Below, one piece after another: positions 37,648 through 47,083 of a stretch of DNA of 64,000 nt. The number at the start of each line of letters is the position of its first letter. Position 1 is the stretch's first letter. The DNA comes from Segetibacter koreensis DSM 18137 (lineage in GTDB: Bacteria; Bacteroidota; Bacteroidia; Chitinophagales; Chitinophagaceae), in contig NZ_KB893337.1 in the NCBI RefSeq assembly GCF_000374045.1, forward strand, positions 186,172-250,171, read 5' to 3'. The notes beneath the pieces were generated by a model. The model had not been told where the DNA came from, searched no databases, and saw only the letters and a program-made list of their open reading frames with translations. Made by a program: the position numbers and the translations under genes.

Positions 37648-40536
37648 TTATTCTTCAACTCTAACACTTAAGTTGTCTTTGCCACTAATGCTAAAAGTTG
37701 TTGGCATTGCCCTTAATTTTTCTTCTAAAATATTGGTTGTCCAAATATGTATCGTTTTATCTGCACGAGAATTTATCGTAACATTTTCAGCCCTATTACT
37801 GGTGTTTACTAATTGCATAATAACACCTTTTCCTGCGGCAGAAGGTTTCATACTTTCAACAAAGACGTGGGTATGACCATTCACAGAAAAAAATAGTTTT
37901 TCACCTGCTTTACCTGCAGCCTTTGCTACAATTAATGGTTTGTGATTTTCTATTCCGAAAAGATTTGCACTGAAGGCGTTATAAGCTTTTTCATGTGCTT
38001 TTATGAAATAACGAAAAGAGACAACACCTTCCTGGAAAGCAACAAAATTTGTGTGCCAATGATTGTTCATCACCCACGAATAGATGCGAGACGAGGTTGG
38101 CTGTTCTTTTATCCATAAGGGAGAGTTATGCAATCCCCCAAGCAAGTGGGCAGTAACGTTTCCTATCTCAAATAGTGGTGCATCAGGACTGGAAATTGTT
38201 ATTCCATATTCTTTATTAGAGATGTCTAGCCACCGTTGCATTGCATACCAGTTTTTATTTGCATTAGGTAGTTGATCAAAACCATTTAATACACTTGCCC
38301 AGGGAATATTGTACCTGAGCTGAGGTTTGGGTATATTAAACGGAAAAGCAAAATGCACTCCTTCTTTTTTCAACACTGCTTTTTTATCGACTGTGTTTAT
38401 AATCTCTATTTTATCAGAACCCGTGATTAATCGTATTTCCTGCATTAATGAATTGCAGCCCGGCGCACTCGATTTTACAAGAAGACTTGCTACCAATGGC
38501 CCATTTTCTTTTATAGTTATAACAGGATTGCTGCTTGTTTGAATGTTTTTTAAAGAATCTCCTAAAAGATACAGATATTGATTAAATGTTACAGAATCCT
38601 CCGAAACAAAATTTCTTCCTGAAATTTTGCTTAGCAGTTTTTTTATAGTACCCGTCTGCGGATTTAATTCAACTGTATAAATATCATTTGAAATCGTGTT
38701 GGAAGTAATTTTTACAGGATTGCCTTTAAAATATGATTTACCTGAATTGATAGTATAACGGCCTTTAGCGAGGGCAGGAATGTCTGTTGCCATAAAAGCA
38801 AGTTCGCCAGTAGACAAACGTTGAGATACGATTTTATGACCGCGAATATCTTTGACAAGGTCTCCGGCAGTACTAAGATTTGCAGGAACTTTTACTAATT
38901 CTGTTCTAGTCCAGGAAGAGGTATTGTAAAGGTCAATTGCGTTAGATATTGCCTGCACATCTTGTGTTGCGAGCTGCAATAATTCATCGGCTTGCTTTTT
39001 CCCATTAAGAGCAAATCTTTGTTTAATCTTCCATTCTTCTTTAACCTTCGGGTTCTCCGGTTCACTTATACTGTTGTACGCACCCCACGTATGCTCACTA
39101 AATAATAAAATATTTTTCCACGTTTCTTCGAATTTGTTTTTAGGATAAGGGCTTTTATTACGAATTGCCCATAAAGCATCTGCCTGTTGCAGCTCTGAAG
39201 ATGTATTTCGGTTAATGGCTGTTTCTTTGGCAGCAGAACCAACACCATCAGTCCAATATTCAGTATAATCACCCTTTAACACAGGTATTTCGTTTTTATA
39301 CTTTTTCTCAAAATCTGCAAAAAACTGTTTTGTAGAGGTTATAACAAGACGAGGTGAAGTATAGCGTTCATTCCACAACTTCACAGCATCAGGCAACTCA
39401 GGGTCAATTGGTGCATTGTCACTCATGGCCCAGGTAAGAATGGTCATATCATACGGAAATGATTCATCTGAAAGTTTATTAAGGTATTGAAATAGATAAG
39501 GATTAAGAAAGTTGTCTGAAGGATGGCCGGTATAAAATGCCTTGGGTTCATCTACTTTAAAGAAATTAGGAATCTTAGAACCTTTTAGTGTGTATCCAAT
39601 TGAATAAGGCTGACATTGCCAGAATAATAATTTCTGAGTACCGGAAGGAGATAACCAGTAAAAAGGCTTATCCTGCCAATTGGCAGTAGTACCGATACGG
39701 TCTGATGCATTGGGACCTGATAAAAAATATTTAATTCCTGTTTGGTTAACCTGCGCCGCCAGACCCCACGATGAACCTGGTACATCTCCCTGGAACATCG
39801 TTTCTATGTCTATACCATGTTCTTTTCCAAGCTGTTTACCTGTATGAAACATTTGCATTAACTGCCTGGAATCTGTCAGGCTGGTATTAATATTACCATA
39901 CGCTGCATCTATATTTATCCATCCTTTTTTAACGGCATCCCAAAACAAACTTTTTTTAGTACTATCTACGTTTTTAAGATAATTGTCAACTACCCATACA
40001 GCCTCAGTATTCCACTTATATTTAGCGCCTTCGGGGTAATTTTGTGTTTTTGCAGCAAGGGCAATAGCTTCGTCAATATTATTCATGTGAAGCTTCAATA
40101 CTTTAGATTGAAGATTTGTATAACCTACGTCAACATGCGAGTGCGGCAATATATAAACTGTCCATTTTTTAGCAGGTTCAACAATGCATCGTGAAGCCAG
40201 GTATTTTTCAGCAGATTCTATTTCTATACTTGCCTGGGTATTTTTTGCAATTGGCGGTCCTGGCAATGGCACTTCGAAAGCTTCTATGCCCGCGGCGTCT
40301 GCCGGCAAAGAAATAGAATCAGATAATCCGTTAAATGAAATATTTACCTTTAAATCACTATAACTTTTTCCATTTTTAAATAACAGTCTTATCATGCGGC
40401 ATTCATGACCTTTATAGTTGATATAAGCTACAGTAGGTTGTAGTTCAATATCTGTAAATACCTGGTGTGTCTGTGCATGCATCTTTACGTTGCCCGCAAG
40501 CAGGATTATTATGAAAAGGAATTTTAATTGTTGCAT
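37648..40536 (-). CDS. GH38-like alpha-mannosidase (secreted)
   Basis: About 962 residues. The start at 40536 gives a signal peptide (MQQLKFLFIIILLAGNVKMHAQ); the frame is open 12 codons further. The N-terminal catalytic domain has LPHSHVDVGYT (metal-binding HxHxD at residues 132-136), and EMFQGDVPGSSWG-type context with a probable nucleophile Asp near 251. The C-terminal half is the beta-sandwich seen in GH38 enzymes (EIRLITGSDKIEIINTVDKK). It should cleave alpha-mannosides in the periplasm. It is a divergent member, so specificity is uncertain. The gene begins 37 bp after the stop of the six-hairpin gene upstream in the same operon. Confidence 0.8.
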   Translation of the reverse strand: MQQLKFLFIIILLAGNVKMHAQTHQVFTDIELQPTVAYINYKGHECRMIRLLFKNGKSYSDLKVNISFNGLSDSISLPADAAGIEAFEVPLPGPPIAKNTQASIEIESAEKYLASRCIVEPAKKWTVYILPHSHVDVGYTNLQSKVLKLHMNNIDEAIALAAKTQNYPEGAKYKWNTEAVWVVDNYLKNVDSTKKSLFWDAVKKGWINIDAAYGNINTSLTDSRQLMQMFHTGKQLGKEHGIDIETMFQGDVPGSSWGLAAQVNQTGIKYFLSGPNASDRIGTTANWQDKPFYWLSPSGTQKLLFWQCQPYSIGYTLKGSKIPNFFKVDEPKAFYTGHPSDNFLNPYLFQYLNKLSDESFPYDMTILTWAMSDNAPIDPELPDAVKLWNERYTSPRLVITSTKQFFADFEKKYKNEIPVLKGDYTEYWTDGVGSAAKETAINRNTSSELQQADALWAIRNKSPYPKNKFEETWKNILLFSEHTWGAYNSISEPENPKVKEEWKIKQRFALNGKKQADELLQLATQDVQAISNAIDLYNTSSWTRTELVKVPANLSTAGDLVKDIRGHKIVSQRLSTGELAFMATDIPALAKGRYTINSGKSYFKGNPVKITSNTISNDIYTVELNPQTGTIKKLLSKISGRNFVSEDSVTFNQYLYLLGDSLKNIQTSSNPVITIKENGPLVASLLVKSSAPGCNSLMQEIRLITGSDKIEIINTVDKKAVLKKEGVHFAFPFNIPKPQLRYNIPWASVLNGFDQLPNANKNWYAMQRWLDISNKEYGITISSPDAPLFEIGNVTAHLLGGLHNSPLWIKEQPTSSRIYSWVMNNHWHTNFVAFQEGVVSFRYFIKAHEKAYNAFSANLFGIENHKPLIVAKAAGKAGEKLFFSVNGHTHVFVESMKPSAAGKGVIMQLVNTSNRAENVTINSRADKTIHIWTTNILEEKLRAMPTTFSISGKDNLSVRVEE

Positions 40537-40572
40537 TAATATATTTCTTTTAAAAAATAAGACAAGTTGCAC

Positions 40573-41886
40573 TCAACGATTTTGCTTTGTCCACTTCTTA
40601 ATCATGTTTATGGCATCATACAAAACACCTGCTTCACCCCGAAACTCACCAGAGCCCTTTGGCTTCCCGGTTTTCACATCCCACCATTCATAAAAACCAT
40701 TGTATTGCAATATTCTATCGAGCATTGGAACCATTTCGTCATAAGCTTCTTTATAAAAACCATTTTGTATTAAAGCCTGAATCATTCTTCCTCCAAACCA
40801 TGTCCAGTCACCCGCGTTCTGATATGTATACGCAGCCATATTTGGAAAAACAGAGGTGGGATAAGGCGGGTGAACCGTAATTCCAATGGTAGCCTTTGGC
40901 TCTGATGCTGCAGCTTTTAAAAATTGGTTATTAATTTCGCGTATCTCTTCTTCAGTATGGATACCAGCTAAAATTGCACAGGTGGTACCACCTGTATACA
41001 AAATTTGTTGTTCATCAAAATCTTTTGGAAAAGGTGAGCCATCCAGGTAAATATGAGGTATGTATTTTTTAGTTTTTTCATTCCATAAATACTTCCTTAT
41101 ATTATGCTTTAGCGTAACCGCATTCTGCTCCAATTTCTTTTTTCTTGCATCGTTTTTATCCAATAAGCTCATCAAATCATTCATAGCAATCAGTAGCATA
41201 GCATTATCATAAATATCAACAGCCCACTTTGTTTTATCATTGATGGCAACTCCCCACCCTGTTTCAGGCTGTACATCTCCCCAATCAATTGTTGTAGCGC
41301 CTTTTATCAATCCATATTCTTTTACCATCCTATCCTTATCTAAATATGCAAGCGCTTTTATCATTCTTTCCAAAACTGTTGCGTCACCAACTTTTTCATT
41401 TAAAAAAGCATAATCATTTGTTTTGTCTATATATTTTTTTACTGCCTGAATCAGTGAGGTTTCCTGGTCTGTCTCTACTGTATTTTTATGTGCCGCCCAG
41501 TTAGTATCAAGTGCTGAATACCTGTATTTATATCCCGCTGAAGCTTTTGATTTTTGAATAAGGCCATCAACAATATTGCCGTCATCGCCTTGAAATTTAA
41601 AGAATAATAATAGCTTTTGCTTCACTTCCTCTGGAGAACCAACATCGAGTGATGCATTGATAAATGTATTAAAATCTCTTATCCATATTTCTCCATAACC
41701 TGAACCTGCTGTAAAACCTTTTGAAATCAGGTCTTTAGCTTTCAGAAATACGCTGTCTATTTTTTTATCAGCTAATATTTGTTTCGCTAATGTTTCTGAC
41801 GAAGTGGTTGTTTGTGCATCAACAGGAAAAGAGACAGACAAGCAAAAAATTACCGATAATGAAAAAATGATTTTTGATACAGGCAT
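40573..41886 (-). CDS. Six-hairpin (alpha/alpha)6 glycosidase-like secreted protein
   Basis: 437 residues with a signal peptide (IIFSLSVIFCLSVSFPVDAQ). The fold signs are repeated helical hairpins with aromatic/acidic loops: SGYGEIWIRDFNTFIN, TTIDWGDVQPETGW, TYQNAGDWTWFGGRMIQALI and SGEFRGEAGVLYDAI. These resemble six-hairpin glycosidases (GH63/GH37-like and GH36-superfamily helical barrels). Acidic candidates lie in the WIRD, GDW and EFRGEAG loops; catalytic residues are not proven. It is in the mannoside operon between the transporter and GH38 genes, suggesting action on the same glycan. Confidence 0.7.
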   Translation of the reverse strand: MPVSKIIFSLSVIFCLSVSFPVDAQTTTSSETLAKQILADKKIDSVFLKAKDLISKGFTAGSGYGEIWIRDFNTFINASLDVGSPEEVKQKLLLFFKFQGDDGNIVDGLIQKSKASAGYKYRYSALDTNWAAHKNTVETDQETSLIQAVKKYIDKTNDYAFLNEKVGDATVLERMIKALAYLDKDRMVKEYGLIKGATTIDWGDVQPETGWGVAINDKTKWAVDIYDNAMLLIAMNDLMSLLDKNDARKKKLEQNAVTLKHNIRKYLWNEKTKKYIPHIYLDGSPFPKDFDEQQILYTGGTTCAILAGIHTEEEIREINNQFLKAAASEPKATIGITVHPPYPTSVFPNMAAYTYQNAGDWTWFGGRMIQALIQNGFYKEAYDEMVPMLDRILQYNGFYEWWDVKTGKPKGSGEFRGEAGVLYDAINMIKKWTKQNR

Positions 41887-41943
41887 TTTAAATGGATTAT
41901 TCTTGAAAAATCTTTTTGTTGCTTTCGAATGCTCTCTCCTTCC

Positions 41944-43350
41944 CTACCCTTTCTTCCAAAAAGCTTCTATTTCTTCCAGACTTTTATTTTTCGTTTCCGG
42001 AATTGCTTTTATTGTAAGAATGATAGTACACGCACTACATGCTGCAAAAAATAAAAATGCACCCTGCGCACCAATTGTTTCCAGCATCCAGGGAAATATT
42101 TGTGCTACAACAGTTGCAGCAATCCATAAGCTCATAGTAGCAACCGTCATAGCTTTTGCGCGTATCTGGTTAGGATAGATTTCGGACATAATTACCCATT
42201 GTACAGGTCCCAATGAAAAGGCATAACAGAATATAAAAAACAAAATGGTGATGATAACAGCATAGCCCGAAGTAAGTTTCAGATAAAACAAAACAGCTGC
42301 AATTAAAAGTGCAACAATAATTCCTGTTGTACCAAATATTAGCAGCGGCCGGCGTCCTAACTTATCTACATATTTTATCGCCAAAAAGGTTGACAAAACA
42401 TTTATAATTCCAATAGTAACCTGTCCGTCTAATGAACTGCTTAATGTAAGTCCGCCTTGGTTAAGAATTCTTGGCCCGTAATAAATAATCGCGTTGATAC
42501 CACTAAACTGCCCTAAAAAAGGCAACAGCACACCTATTAATAAAGCTTTGCGGTAACCAGGTTGTAATAGAATTTTTAAGCCAGGAGAAACAGTATTGAA
42601 ACTTTCTTTAATATCGCTTATTTCTTGCCTGGCTTCCTTCTCACCTACTGCTTTCTTTAGTACGATAAGTGCTTCATCAATGAACCCTTTTTTAACCAGC
42701 CACCTTGGCGTTTGTGGAACATATAAAAGCAATATAAAAAAGATAATAGCGGGTATCACGTTTATTCCAAGCATTGCCCGCCAGGTTTCTTTTACAAGTA
42801 TTAAATTTAAAAATCCATAAATATTTTCTTTTTGTTGAAAACCGAGCAAATAAGCGTTGGAAAAATAGGCTGCTACTATCCCGATGGTAATTGCCAGCTG
42901 GTAAAAAGAGACCAGCCTGCCGCGTATCTGTAAAGGTGCAAACTCAGAAATATATAAAGGTGCAAGCATAGAAGCAATGCCTATACCTATGCCGCCAACT
43001 AAACGAAAAGTAATAAGCATCTCGATAGTGGAAGGAAACATACAACCAATTGAGGATGCAATAAATAAAACGGCAGATAATAACAAAATTTGCTTTCTGC
43101 CAAACCTGTCGCTAAGGTACCCGGAAAAAGCAACGCCCGTTATGCAACCTACTAATGCGGCACTTACAAACCATCCTTCCATTGCCGTACTTAGCGAGAA
43201 CTGCTCTTTAACCAAAGGCAACGCACCAGAAATAATAGCAGTATCAAAACCAAATAAAAAACCACCAAAGGCAACAATTAGTGAGATTAGCCATGCGTAA
43301 TTACTGCTCACGCTTTTTGCATTATTCTCCAGCTGTATTACGTGCGCCAT
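41944..43350 (-). CDS. Sugar-porter-family MFS transporter
   Basis: 468 residues, 12 TM. Sugar-porter signatures: GFLFGFDTAIISGAL, GYLSDRFGRKQ, RLVGGIGIGIASMLAPLYISEFAP, PQTPRWLVKKG, DKLGRRPLL and a C-terminal PETKNKSLEEIE. It resembles bacterial xylose/galactose:H+ symporters. It lies between the ROK-isomerase gene (start-to-stop adjacency at 43350/43351) and the glycosidase genes, so mannose or a small mannoside is the likely cargo (inference). Confidence 0.92.
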   Translation of the reverse strand: MAHVIQLENNAKSVSSNYAWLISLIVAFGGFLFGFDTAIISGALPLVKEQFSLSTAMEGWFVSAALVGCITGVAFSGYLSDRFGRKQILLLSAVLFIASSIGCMFPSTIEMLITFRLVGGIGIGIASMLAPLYISEFAPLQIRGRLVSFYQLAITIGIVAAYFSNAYLLGFQQKENIYGFLNLILVKETWRAMLGINVIPAIIFFILLLYVPQTPRWLVKKGFIDEALIVLKKAVGEKEARQEISDIKESFNTVSPGLKILLQPGYRKALLIGVLLPFLGQFSGINAIIYYGPRILNQGGLTLSSSLDGQVTIGIINVLSTFLAIKYVDKLGRRPLLIFGTTGIIVALLIAAVLFYLKLTSGYAVIITILFFIFCYAFSLGPVQWVIMSEIYPNQIRAKAMTVATMSLWIAATVVAQIFPWMLETIGAQGAFLFFAACSACTIILTIKAIPETKNKSLEEIEAFWKKG

Positions 43351-46044
43351 TTATTGATATTTTTTGGGGTTCACAAAAGCCACAACAACTTGTATAACAT
43401 CTGCGGTAGTATTTTTCAAGGTATATTTTTCTGCTGCTGCAGGAACAAAAAAAGTTTCTGCATAATGAAATTCAGCCGAATAACTGCTAACTGTTTGAAC
43501 AGTTACCCGTTCACCTTCTACAAGACTCATAATATGACATTCATTTGCAGTATCAATTTCAACAACAGAAAATGGATGAATATGGTAGCGGTAAATATCG
43601 TAAAAGTGCTCTTTGTGGGTAGGTAAATGGTAGCACTCCCACCCTTTTCCGCCAGAATATTTGTACGGCTTAGAGATGAGCTCTTCCTTCACTTTTTTAC
43701 CCTTTCGTTCAAAACAAAGATTATCAAAAGCTCTATCTATGTTTAAAGGGCGAGGATTGCCCTCGAGGTCATTTCGTAACCAGTCATACATCTTAAACGT
43801 ATAAATATAGGGTGTGCTGCTTATTTCAAGTACAAGATTATTAATGCCTGAACAATGAATTGTTCCATTAGGTATTAAAAAAAGGTCATGTTTATGAGCA
43901 GGATGTTTTTGAACAAATTTTTCAACATTTACTTCTTTATTTGTTTCAAAACTTTTTTCCAGTTCAATTTTAAAAGCATGCTCATCAACGTTATCCTGGA
44001 ATCCTAAATATACAGAGGCGTCTTTCCCACACTTCAAGATATAATATGTTTCATCCTGCGTATAATTCTCGCCAAAATTTTGTTTTATGTAAGCTGTTGA
44101 CGGATGACACTGAAGGGAAAGGTTACCTCCACTGAATGTGTCAAGAAAATCAAAACGTATTGGAAATTCATCACCAAAACGTTTGGCTGCGTCTCCTGAT
44201 ACCGCTTTATTATCAGAGTACATTAGAAAGTCAAAAGACACCTCGAGCAATAATTTTTTGTATTCAATCAGCAATCCATTTTCGGGCGTAATTAATTCAA
44301 AGGACCATGCGTAATTTATTTCATCGTGGTTTAATTCGCTTATATTTTCTTTTATCCATTGGCCGCCCCATACGCCAGGTTCAAACCAAGGTCGTGCCCG
44401 CACAACACTTTTTGACATCGCCTTCAAAGTTTCTCTCAATGAATGTCCGTCAGTAAACACCGGATGTTTAGGCCTTTGTGTATCGGCTATTATATCAATA
44501 TCTGGTAATAAAGATTTTTTATGTTTATTCAGCACAATCCAATCCACGTAATAAAAACGTTTGTACATCTGTTTAGGCGAATAAAAACCGGTTGCACCCA
44601 GATTAGTAATAGCAGAAGCACGAGAACGAAATTGTATTTCATTTTTTGGCACATCTGCATAAATTAAAAAACCTTCTTTCGCAACAAGGCTGCTGCCGCA
44701 ACCATATATAATGTTAATATCTGCATCATGATCGATGCTGAAAGCCGAGAGCCTGTTAATATCAAAAAAATCAATTAATTCACCGGGATAGATAATACCA
44801 AACAAAGGGTCATCACCGCCAAGATAAGGTTCAAGCATTTTATTTATCTCTTCTTCACTTTTCAATCCTGCATCTGAACACAACCAGGTTACTTTTTTAT
44901 TTTGCCTTGTTAAAACAGCATTTAAACAACTTACCATTTCATCCCAAAAAACACCGGAATATCCTTCGATTATAACCGTCTTTTTGTCTTTGATCGCTTC
45001 CGCCAGGGTAGCATATCCAGTTTGCATAAACGCACCGCTAAGCGGAAAGGCAGGAAAAATATCATAACCTTTTATTGTATTGACTGGTCTTTCTAGCGGA
45101 ACAAGAAATTGATTTGTTTTTCGTAAAATTTTTACCCCGTTATCTGTTTTACCTTGTATTTTTTCATATGCCAATTGTGCCGAACCCATGATCGCAGCTT
45201 TTTCAGCAAGTGAAGAAAACAAAATTTTTATGTTACAATTCTGATCTTCAATTTGCTGTTGCAATGAGGGTAAAAAGTATTTTGCTGCTTTTGAAATATT
45301 GCCACCAAGGACAATACATTCTGCATCAAAAGACAAAATAAACGGCGCCAGGACTTTTCCTAAATTTTTCCCGAATTCAATAAATAGATTTCGGGCAATA
45401 ACGTCATTTTCCGCCCTCTCATACAACTCTTTTACGCCATCTAACCTTTTGCCTGTCTTTTGCTCGTATGATTGCAAAAACCATCTTGCAGAAATATAAT
45501 CTTCTGCCATACCTCCTTCAAATGGAACATTGTACAATTCCCCATTCTTCGGTACTTGTTGACCATCTGTAATAAGACAGTTACAAGAATAAAAAGCAGC
45601 TCCAAAGCCAGTCCCTAATGTCAGTCCGATTACTTTTGAATAACTTTTTGCAACCCCAAATACAGCTTCACCAACAACGAAACATTGCGCATCATTGTAA
45701 AAAGTAACAGTCAATTGCTTTTGAAGCAGGCTTAATCTGTTTATTATAGAGTGAGCCACATCAATTCCAAAACAGCCGTCATATTTATCTAATCCCTCAA
45801 TCATGCAAATACCTCTTTCATAATTGAAAGGCCCCGGTACTGCAATGCTAATTCCTTGTAACTCGCTCTCATTTATTTGAGACAAAATACTTTTGATTAG
45901 GAAGCACCAAGTATTTAAAATATCATCAGGAGATGCTTTACTATCGAGGGGCACATTTTGATAAGTTTCAGTAAATAATTTCTTGCGTTGCATATCCAGT
46001 AATGCACCTGCAACATGGCTTCCTCCAATATCTAACGCTATAAT
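43351..46044 (-). CDS. ROK sugar kinase fused to class I mannose-6-phosphate isomerase
   Basis: About 897 residues if translated from the ATT at 46044, 880 from the ATG at 45993. The ROK phosphate loop IALDIGGSHVAGALLD is encoded at 46041-45994, upstream of the first ATG, and the open frame (46062-43351) has no ATG, GTG or TTG there; hence the non-standard start. ROK part ~1-300: YNDAQCFVVGEAVFG (catalytic Asp), LTLGTGFGAA; the usual CxCGxxGC zinc motif is replaced by FEGGMAEDYIS. The middle ~310-530 resembles a nucleotide-kinase fold without Walker A. The isomerase part carries metal ligands Q628, H630, E648, H713 (ATG numbering). Together: mannose to mannose-6-P to fructose-6-P. Confidence 0.82.
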   Translation of the reverse strand: MIALDIGGSHVAGALLDMQRKKLFTETYQNVPLDSKASPDDILNTWCFLIKSILSQINESELQGISIAVPGPFNYERGICMIEGLDKYDGCFGIDVAHSIINRLSLLQKQLTVTFYNDAQCFVVGEAVFGVAKSYSKVIGLTLGTGFGAAFYSCNCLITDGQQVPKNGELYNVPFEGGMAEDYISARWFLQSYEQKTGKRLDGVKELYERAENDVIARNLFIEFGKNLGKVLAPFILSFDAECIVLGGNISKAAKYFLPSLQQQIEDQNCNIKILFSSLAEKAAIMGSAQLAYEKIQGKTDNGVKILRKTNQFLVPLERPVNTIKGYDIFPAFPLSGAFMQTGYATLAEAIKDKKTVIIEGYSGVFWDEMVSCLNAVLTRQNKKVTWLCSDAGLKSEEEINKMLEPYLGGDDPLFGIIYPGELIDFFDINRLSAFSIDHDADINIIYGCGSSLVAKEGFLIYADVPKNEIQFRSRASAITNLGATGFYSPKQMYKRFYYVDWIVLNKHKKSLLPDIDIIADTQRPKHPVFTDGHSLRETLKAMSKSVVRARPWFEPGVWGGQWIKENISELNHDEINYAWSFELITPENGLLIEYKKLLLEVSFDFLMYSDNKAVSGDAAKRFGDEFPIRFDFLDTFSGGNLSLQCHPSTAYIKQNFGENYTQDETYYILKCGKDASVYLGFQDNVDEHAFKIELEKSFETNKEVNVEKFVQKHPAHKHDLFLIPNGTIHCSGINNLVLEISSTPYIYTFKMYDWLRNDLEGNPRPLNIDRAFDNLCFERKGKKVKEELISKPYKYSGGKGWECYHLPTHKEHFYDIYRYHIHPFSVVEIDTANECHIMSLVEGERVTVQTVSSYSAEFHYAETFFVPAAAEKYTLKNTTADVIQVVVAFVNPKKYQ

Positions 46045-46062
46045 GTATGAATTGGCGATAAA

Positions 46063-46486
46063 TTATTTGTTTAAAAGTTTGCGCTATTGGTTATTAAACC
46101 GTTCATATTTAACTTAAGATATCAAATAGAAATGCGTATTGTACGATAGTCCTACTGCAACTGCCAGCAGTTATACTGATGAATAAAATAACAAAGTTGT
46201 TTAATTTTTACAGCACTGGATTATCTAATTGAATGCTTAGAACAAAAGCAGTTAAGCATTTGTATGTTCAAACATAGTAACATAATAGTTAAAAAACAAT
46301 TTTTTACCTAAAAATGTAAAAAAAAGTTAAAAGGTAAAAGGTAAAAGTTTTTATGTAAGGTATGATTGAGAGACTTTGAAGATAAGGGCTTTAAAACATC
46401 CGTGCATTATGTGTAAAGCTCGTAAATGCTGGATTTTAACCAATAAGGGTCATCGACCTTATTCTACAGCCTTATTTAATTTCAAT
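46063..46486. other. Upstream region of the mannoside operon
   Basis: 424 bp without a supported gene. It holds the candidate operator at 46257-46284, an 11-codon ATG frame (MNGLITNSANF on the minus strand, ending just before the ROK frame opens) and three near-tandem aaaaggt units around 46328-46346. Confidence 0.45.
46257..46284 (-). promoter_or_regulatory. Candidate GntR operator upstream of the ROK-isomerase operon
   Basis: Second copy of the 28-bp element at 36515-36542 (one mismatch). It carries ATGTT and AACAT half-sites and lies about 213 bp upstream of the kinase-isomerase gene, in the same orientation relative to the gene as the susC copy. Similarity fades outside it into A/T runs in both copies. 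Confidence 0.65.
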
Positions 46487-46816
46487 TCACCATTCGGTAC
46501 GATACTCTTCGGTTACATCGCCTTCGTATTTCAAACCGTATGTTTCTGCTGCATATTTTATAAAACCTGCTAATTCTTCTCTTTCTGCCATATCAATAAA
46601 TCCATCGTCATCAAGATTTAATTTGTCAAATCCTTTTACGACAATTTGAATGGCTTTCCATATTTCAGATGTCTCTTTCGCTTTTGATAAATTGTGCAAA
46701 TAAGTATCTAAAAGTTTATCACTTTTGGCTATAAGGCCAGGGGTAAAAACAGAATTTTCTTCATTTAATCTTTCTGTCCAATATATGGTAGGTTTCTGTT
46801 TTACTAAACTCTGCAT
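46487..46816 (-). CDS. Small protein with a single EF-hand-like motif
   Basis: 109 residues, no signal peptide. Residues 67-78 (NLDDDGFIDMAE) fit a canonical 12-residue calcium loop: acidic/amide at 1, 3, 5, Gly at 6, Ile at 8, Asp at 9, Glu at 12. It is flanked by amphipathic helices (EIWKAIQIVVKGFDKL before, REELAGFIKYAAETYGL after). I do not recognise a family. A single hand is unusual, so it would need dimerisation, or the match is chance. Upstream 267 bp separates it from ndk on the same strand. Confidence 0.6.
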   Translation of the reverse strand: MQSLVKQKPTIYWTERLNEENSVFTPGLIAKSDKLLDTYLHNLSKAKETSEIWKAIQIVVKGFDKLNLDDDGFIDMAEREELAGFIKYAAETYGLKYEGDVTEEYRTEW

Positions 46817-47033
46817 ATTTAAAATGATTATTCTACTTATTATACGTTATGCAATTAATAAAAGTATGCAAATCTGGTATAAAATCAATATTTAAGAGGG
46901 AATTCGATATGAAAAGCTTTTAGAAGAAGATAAGAAATTCTTAATAAAGTATGTTAGTATCGTGGTTTTAACCAAGGCTACCAATTGAGACAATTACATT
47001 ACTACTACTTTGCAAAAGTAAAAACCAATCGTA

Positions 47034-47060
47034 TAAAAAAAGCCCGTTTTACGACGGGCT
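47034..47060 (-). terminator. Terminator after ndk
   Basis: On the minus strand agcccg...cgggct (arms 47055-47060 and 47041-47046) with an 8-nt loop, followed by seven Ts. It starts 24 bp past the ndk stop codon. Confidence 0.85.
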
Positions 47061-47083
47061 GGTATACTTTACAATTATACAGT

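Noticed and set aside
46376-46573. 65-codon + strand ORF
   Set aside because: Overlaps the end of the EF-hand-like gene on the other strand and lacks coding character.
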